From Herbihabitans rhizosphaerae (lineage in GTDB: Bacteria > Actinomycetota > Actinomycetes > Mycobacteriales > Pseudonocardiaceae), in the NCBI RefSeq assembly GCF_004216555.1, contig NZ_SGWQ01000002.1, forward strand, positions 752,208 to 816,207: a stretch of 64,000 bases of DNA, read 5' to 3'. Positions 59,605 through 64,000 of this stretch are shown one piece after another. A program made the position numbers and the translations under genes. The notes under the pieces were generated by a model. The model was not told the DNA's origin, searched no databases, and was given only the letters and a program-made list of their open reading frames with translations. Position 1 is the stretch's first letter; every line of letters begins with the position of its first letter.

Positions 59605-60783
59605 GTGGATCACACCGCCCTCGCTCTGATCGAACTCGGCGCTGTCTTCTTCGGCCTCGGCATCCTCGGCCGGCTGGCGTGGAAGATCGGCATCTCCCCC
59701 ATCCCGCTGTATCTGATCGGCGGTGTGTGCTTCGGCGCCGGCGGCGTGGTGCCACTGCACGGCATCGAGCAGTTCGCGCACCTGGCCAGCGAGATCGGCG
59801 TGATCCTGCTGCTGCTTTTGCTGGGGCTCGAGTACAGCGCGGGTGAACTGGTCACCGGGCTGCGGCGGTCGTGGGTGGCCGGACTGGTGGATCTGGTGCT
59901 CAACGCGCTGCCCGGGGTGGCCGTCGCACTGATGCTCGGCTGGGGGCCGGTCGGCGCGCTGGCGATGGCCGGGATCACCTACATCTCCTCGTCCGGGATC
60001 ATCGCGAAGGTGCTCGGGGACCTGGGCCGGCTCGGCAACCGCGAGACGCCCGTGGTGCTCTCGATTCTCGTGTTCGAGGATCTCGTGATGGCGCTGTACC
60101 TGCCGATTCTGACGGCGGTGCTGGCCGGGGCGACGCTGGTGGGTGGGCTCACGGCGGTGGGGATCTCGCTGGTCGTGATCACGATCGTGCTGGTGGTGGC
60201 GTTGAAGTTCGGGCGCTACGTGTCGGCGCTCGTGGACAGTCCTGATCCTGAGGTGTTCTTGTTGCGGGTGCTCGGGGCTGCGCTGTTGGTGGCCGGCATC
60301 GCGTCGCAGTTGCAGGTGTCGGCCGCGGTGGGGGCGTTCTTGTTGGGGATCGCGATTTCGGGGTCGACGGCGGAGAACGCGACTCGGATGTTGGAGCCGT
60401 TGCGGGATTTGTTCGCGGCGATGTTCTTTGTGGTTTTCGGGTTGAATACTGATCCTCGGACGATTCCTCCGGTGTTGGTCGCGGCGGTGGGGCTGGCTGT
60501 GGTGACGACGGTGACGAAGGTGATCACTGGGTGGTTCGCGGCGAAGCGGCAGGGGATCGCTCGGATGGGTCGCGCTCGGGCTGGGGCGGCGCTGGTGGCT
60601 CGTGGGGAGTTTTCTATTGTGATCGCGGGGCTGGCGGTGTCGGCTGGGGCGGTTGATGATCAACTGGCGGCGTTGGCTACGGCGTATGTGTTGTTGATGG
60701 CGATCTTTGGGCCGGTGGCCGCGCGGGTGGTGGAACCCGTCGCGCGGGCGGTCAACGCCCGCCTCCGTCCCGCCACCGCCTAA
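59605..60783 (+). CDS. KhtU-like CPA2-family cation:proton antiporter
   Basis: 392 residues, about 12 membrane segments. ALIELGAVFFGLGILGRLAWKIGISPIPLYLIGG and LLLLLLGLEYSAGELV match CPA2 antiporters; ITYISSSGIIAKVLGDLGRLGNRETPVVLSILVFEDLVMALY contains the ion-binding region with Asp in FEDL. With the KhtT-like partner it likely exports K+ or Na+ in exchange for protons. Codon use in 60240-60720 shifts to G/T third positions unlike the rest of the gene. Confidence 0.9.
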   Translation: MDHTALALIELGAVFFGLGILGRLAWKIGISPIPLYLIGGVCFGAGGVVPLHGIEQFAHLASEIGVILLLLLLGLEYSAGELVTGLRRSWVAGLVDLVLNALPGVAVALMLGWGPVGALAMAGITYISSSGIIAKVLGDLGRLGNRETPVVLSILVFEDLVMALYLPILTAVLAGATLVGGLTAVGISLVVITIVLVVALKFGRYVSALVDSPDPEVFLLRVLGAALLVAGIASQLQVSAAVGAFLLGIAISGSTAENATRMLEPLRDLFAAMFFVVFGLNTDPRTIPPVLVAAVGLAVVTTVTKVITGWFAAKRQGIARMGRARAGAALVARGEFSIVIAGLAVSAGAVDDQLAALATAYVLLMAIFGPVAARVVEPVARAVNARLRPATA

Positions 60784-61072
60784 CCTCGTCAGTCCGCGTT
60801 CTGCGCGACATCAGCCCGCGCCTGTTCAAAGCTATGCTGCCGGCCCCGGCTGCGCGCGTACCAACGCCCACCGAGCCTTGCTCGGCTGCGGCTCGTGCAA
60901 TCCTGTTGCGATAACAAGCAATCTTCCGGTTCACCAGTCAGTCTGTGCAGCATCCACGTCCTTCGGCCGCCACAATCGCCATCGTCTTTGCAAGCGCAAG
61001 CTGCACAGTCGCGGTGTGAGCAATGAGATTTGGTCAGTCGTCATGCATAACGAATTGACAGGCGATCTTCAC
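60784..61072. other. 289-bp junction between core genes and the low-GC island
   Basis: No convincing gene. CGAGCC (60872-60877) and GGCTCG (60890-60895) could form a weak hairpin after the antiporter. From about 60900 the GC content drops, marking the left edge of the island. No tRNA or obvious attachment repeat is visible. Confidence 0.5.
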
Positions 61073-61951
61073 TTACCGTCGACGACCTATCGACTTAGTA
61101 GATATCGCCACAACTGCAGCCTTGACAATTTTGAACAATTCAGAGTTGCCAGTCACCGATCGACCCGAATCTGAATCAATCGCACTGCCTAGCTGTCTCA
61201 ATAGTCGGCCAAGATGAGCTCGGTCCTTACGGTTGTCGCCGGTGAGAATACCACGTTTAACCCAGTCCCATACAATACTTCTGGCAATTTCATTATTTGC
61301 GTCTCGAACCAGATTCAGAGCAACAGCCGCTACCAATTGCAGACACCGACTATCAATACAGGTTTGCAACGACCTTGCGGGGTCAATACCCAGCTTTGCG
61401 GCATTCGACGAATTTACCACACCGTGCGAGTGAACAAGTGAATGTCGGACTTGACATAGCTTCTCATAGTCTTCAATAGAACGATCCAGCGACGACCTTG
61501 GTACGACCTTGACCCCTAGCCTGCCATCCAGCTGGTTCTTGATCGTTCCAGGCTCACTGAACGACACCCTCTCCGTAAGCGCGTTTTCCAAAGAATCCTT
61601 GTGATAGTAGTCGAGCGCGCCGAACGGGATCATCTGTTGCCCGTTTGCCTGCCGAATTATCGGACACAGTGCTACGCATCGCGATATCATTTGCCGAAAG
61701 TACAGTTCGGTCGCACTTACATACCCAAGGAGCAGTTGGCCACCTAATAAATACTGAACATCCTCGTCTACCTGATCCCCCTGCAGCAACGACCCAAGCT
61801 TGTTTAGACCTTGATGCTCGACATAAAACGAATCGATCGGCGAGCTCGACCGGGCCTTCCCTGAGCTGGTCACAAATATCGTCCAGTCTGCCGAAACTGC
61901 AGACGGTGGAGCACAAATACTCAACGAGTCGATCGCTGCGTGTCTAGACAC
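61073..61951 (-). CDS. HEPN-domain protein (candidate RNase effector)
   Basis: 292 residues of lower GC than flanking genes. YVSATELYFRQMISRCV followed ~85 residues later by CQVRHSLVHSHGVV fits the HEPN fold; R169-H-S-L-V-H174 is the Rx4H catalytic motif of HEPN ribonucleases. Closest in style to RiboL-PSP-type HEPNs found in defence and toxin systems. GTG 61951 lies in the end of the AAA gene (8-bp overlap), with GGAGGA about 8 bases upstream, so it is translationally coupled to the ATPase. RNase activity is inferred from the motif. Confidence 0.65.
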   Translation of the reverse strand: MSRHAAIDSLSICAPPSAVSADWTIFVTSSGKARSSSPIDSFYVEHQGLNKLGSLLQGDQVDEDVQYLLGGQLLLGYVSATELYFRQMISRCVALCPIIRQANGQQMIPFGALDYYHKDSLENALTERVSFSEPGTIKNQLDGRLGVKVVPRSSLDRSIEDYEKLCQVRHSLVHSHGVVNSSNAAKLGIDPARSLQTCIDSRCLQLVAAVALNLVRDANNEIARSIVWDWVKRGILTGDNRKDRAHLGRLLRQLGSAIDSDSGRSVTGNSELFKIVKAAVVAISTKSIGRRR

Positions 61952-63695
61952 CGACGAACTCCTCCGCGAGTGAGTAGACGCGCCTTGCCCACACCGGACC
62001 GATTCGTTGTGCCTTGCTGATCTCCGTGAGACCGCGATCTCGGATCAAATCCTCAATCTTATGCATTTCCTGATCATGAAGCGCTCTAAGCTTCTTACGT
62101 GTAAGGGAAAGCTCGTCAATTGACGTAGCCATGAGCTCTTCGAACCTGCTCGCGTCAACAAGCTCTGCTCCGCACGCGCCGCAGAATCGGGCGTTCTCCA
62201 TCGGGCGTGGTGTGCCGCACTTCGCGCAGTTGGCGACGACCAACTGACACGCCTCCGCTTGTTTTGGAGTAAGAATTCCTTCGCTACCGACGCGCTTGTA
62301 TGATCCCGTTCTAGAGGTCTTGACTAGCGCGTTTGCGCGCTGCTCCATCGTCGGGTTCTGCCCGAACTTCAACGCTCCCGCAGCGACAAGAAGGCAGCCG
62401 TGAATCGCGAACTTGCTATAACGGTCCGCGCCGTGGCTAACGGCCTCGTTTGTCCGCCGAACCAGGCCTGCATACTCCAACAGTCCTAGAATTGTAACGA
62501 GTCTGGAATCAATTGGATGGCGAATTGCAACGTCAAGTGCCTGGGCATCCGTTTTCGCGCGGTGACGCGTCTCATTCAGTTCACCAATCAGCAGTAACAG
62601 CTTATCCAAGGCTTTTTCGCCAGTTTCAACATATTGGCGATACCGCGGCAATTTTCTTGATAGAGAACGGTGCAAGTCTCTCAGCTGATCCGAGTTCTGG
62701 ATAATAGTGTTGTTAGCTGCCTGCGCGGAACGTGCCGGCTGGCCACGCCAGTTCTCCAGATAGGTTTCAATCAAAGCAAAGAACGTTCGCGGCACACCAA
62801 ATGAGGCTGCAGCAAAAAGCAACACAACTCCGACCGATATTCGATTCCTTATTGCTGGAGGTAGTCGCCTCTCATAAATCGACCGCATGAAGTCCAGGTA
62901 CTCACTACCTTCAACCGGTACCCAAGCATGCACCAACTTCGCGTCATGCCCGACATGAAAGTTCGGACTAAATTCGGTAACGCCAGGATAGATGGCCGCC
63001 TTGTACGTAACTGCCGGAGTCCTAAGGTTACGGAGGTATTCGAAAAATACTCTCTGTTGCTCAGGCACAAAAGCATGAGCGGCATCGTCAAGTAGCAGAA
63101 CTATCCGTTTCGCTTTCGCCTTTTCAGCCCATGATTCAAGCGCTTTAGTCAAGGCCGTTGGCCCTGGGAGATCCGGTCTAGCTGCATGAGGATTGCGCTC
63201 GGCCAAATCGATAAACGATCGAGCTATCTCGCCTTGGCTACGCAGGTCGGGGGCATGCACCTCCAGCCTTTGAAACGTCTCATCCATTGCGGCGATAACT
63301 TTGGCGACTAGCCAGTCTTGAAAGAAACCATCGGCGTCCGAGCGTTGATTGAAAGCTGGCTCGGTAAACATTGACCGCCCATAGTTGACATAGACAGGGA
63401 GCGCAGAACCTCGCTTTCGTATTTCGGCTGCTGCGCGGAGGAGAAGGGTCGTTTTCCCACATCCACGCGGACCCGTTAACAGCTTTGGGCCTTGCGTCTG
63501 AAGCTGACGGAGAATCTGCTCATCATGTGGCGTAGGAGCCGTCCACGCTTCAAACTCCTCCGGAGTGAGGTTTTCCGCCCGCTCCTCGAACAGCGAGACC
63601 TCGTGTTCCTCGGCGATAGCCACCATATCGTTCCTTACCTGCTCCAGCTCAGCTACCAGAAAGGTACCAGTACGATCCAGATCATGCCTCGGCAT
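61944..63695 (-). CDS. ORC/CDC6-like AAA ATPase with C-terminal zinc ribbon
   Basis: 583 residues. Walker A TGPRGCGKTT (75-82), Walker B RIVLLLDDAAHAF (197-204), and a sensor-2-like SFGVPRTF (298-305) give an ORC/CDC6-type AAA core. A middle helical region follows, then a zinc ribbon with CAKC and CGAC knuckles (490-512) and a C-terminal helix-hairpin-helix-like stretch (DRGLTEISKAQRIGPVWARR). It could be an ATP-driven nucleic-acid sensor for the coupled HEPN protein. Lower GC than the rest of the window. First gene of the pair; ATG start. Confidence 0.7.
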   Translation of the reverse strand: MPRHDLDRTGTFLVAELEQVRNDMVAIAEEHEVSLFEERAENLTPEEFEAWTAPTPHDEQILRQLQTQGPKLLTGPRGCGKTTLLLRAAAEIRKRGSALPVYVNYGRSMFTEPAFNQRSDADGFFQDWLVAKVIAAMDETFQRLEVHAPDLRSQGEIARSFIDLAERNPHAARPDLPGPTALTKALESWAEKAKAKRIVLLLDDAAHAFVPEQQRVFFEYLRNLRTPAVTYKAAIYPGVTEFSPNFHVGHDAKLVHAWVPVEGSEYLDFMRSIYERRLPPAIRNRISVGVVLLFAAASFGVPRTFFALIETYLENWRGQPARSAQAANNTIIQNSDQLRDLHRSLSRKLPRYRQYVETGEKALDKLLLLIGELNETRHRAKTDAQALDVAIRHPIDSRLVTILGLLEYAGLVRRTNEAVSHGADRYSKFAIHGCLLVAAGALKFGQNPTMEQRANALVKTSRTGSYKRVGSEGILTPKQAEACQLVVANCAKCGTPRPMENARFCGACGAELVDASRFEELMATSIDELSLTRKKLRALHDQEMHKIEDLIRDRGLTEISKAQRIGPVWARRVYSLAEEFVGV

Positions 63696-63891
63696 ATCGC
63701 TACCGTCGTGCCCGAAGCCCGATGAGGTTGCGCGTTGACTACCTTCGATCTACTGACAGGGCACGAACCTGATGACGCGTTGCTTGATTCCCTTCGACTC
63801 CAAGGGCCGCAGCTCAGCTACATCCGGCCGCACTGTCCACCAGGACGCAAAAACCCATACGAAACACCATCGGCGGGCCTGAATCCGAGCG
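63696..63891. other. Short stretch between AAA gene and IS481 end
   Basis: Contains the upstream region of the AAA gene. A plus-strand frame from TTG 63735 (MTTFDLLTGHEPDDALL) stays open into the IS end at 63929; it could be the start of a gene cut by the insertion, but the codons are not convincing after residue ~30. No terminal repeat of the IS could be defined. Confidence 0.35.
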
Positions 63892-64000
63892 CTAGTTGTG
63901 ATGTCCAGGCAGGTTGTCCAGTCGGCTGATTGGTGGGTGGCCTCCGATGGCGCTGTGGGGTCGGTGGTGATTGTAGAAGTGGGTCCAGCCGGGTAGGGCT
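63892..64000 (-). mobile_element. IS481-family transposase, C-terminal end (runs off right edge)
   Basis: The minus strand reads HFYNHHRPHSAIGGHPPISR and ends with the stop at 63892-63894. This is the typical C-terminus of IS481-type integrase-like (DDE) transposases. Only the last 35 codons are in the window. It abuts the AAA/HEPN pair and may mark the edge of a transferred segment. Confidence 0.8.

Noticed and set aside
60784..61072. CRISPR array or tRNA attachment site at the island edge
   Set aside because: No regularly spaced repeats and no tRNA-like fold are present.
63735..63929. 64-residue plus-strand frame beside the AAA gene
   Set aside because: It may be the start of a gene cut by the IS, but codon use and composition are not convincing and it runs into transposase DNA on the other strand.

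Overview
The window is chromosomal DNA from a high-GC actinomycete. GTG starts, dense 4-bp start/stop overlaps, a Pup-proteasome accessory block (pafB-pafC-tatA-tatC), XRE/DUF397 pairs, RGCVC and DUF6292 small proteins and a recurrent palindrome GTCCACTGTGGAC all fit the order Pseudonocardiales. I infer that from style and cannot name a genus.

Layout. 1-2753: the tail of a receptor Ser/Thr kinase with a peptidase-inhibitor-like ectodomain, then three small genes that look associated with type VII (ESX-like) secretion. 2756-7172 (minus): lipid kinase, tatC, tatA, a small membrane protein, pafC, pafB. 7265-8868: a decayed patch (MFS remnant, intact phosphotransferase, frameshifted HD-like remnant). 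9045-10372: a 20-codon peptide ORF coupled to a stand-alone cysteine-desulfurase-like gene. 10369-15943 (minus): gabT, an FAD/Fe-S 2-hydroxyacid dehydrogenase and gabD in one operon, with an HTH gene at 16170-16706. 16876-19227: two secreted serine proteases.

19392-29654 is a divergent catabolic cluster. paaX-like regulator, kynA and kynU run leftward. An LLM flavoenzyme, aminobenzoyl-CoA monooxygenase/reductase, a benzoate-type CoA ligase, SDR, enoyl-CoA hydratase, RidA and acyl-CoA dehydrogenase run rightward. Together they would take tryptophan to anthranilate and then through a CoA-thioester route to beta-oxidation. A 9-bp-arm palindrome lies between the two operons, inside both predicted promoters.

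29629-31322: speE, speD and a CBS-pair protein. 31780-34702: two secreted proteases (M14 and trypsin-like) that share a nearly identical C-terminal P domain. 34778-38509: SMI1/KNR4 protein, epimerase, DHFR-like reductase, a dead hydrolase fragment, and divergent to it a LysR-HTH fused to an HSL-type esterase. 38513-41713: an NHEJ operon (Ku, PE-ligase, polymerase). 41801-46880: stress proteins, acetyltransferases, HxlR regulator, Uma2 nuclease-fold protein and a DprE2-like reductase. 47129-54325: RGCVC protein, acyl desaturase, small proteins, a LuxR-STAND regulator and an XRE/DUF397 pair. 54322-60783: broken DUF222/HNH gene, der-plsC-cmk, YqeB-like protein, KhtT/KhtU-like antiporter.

61073-64000 is a lower-GC island: an ORC/CDC6-like AAA ATPase with a zinc ribbon, translationally coupled to a HEPN-domain protein, next to the end of an IS481-family transposase. 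This pair is the best candidate in the window for an undescribed (probably defence) system.
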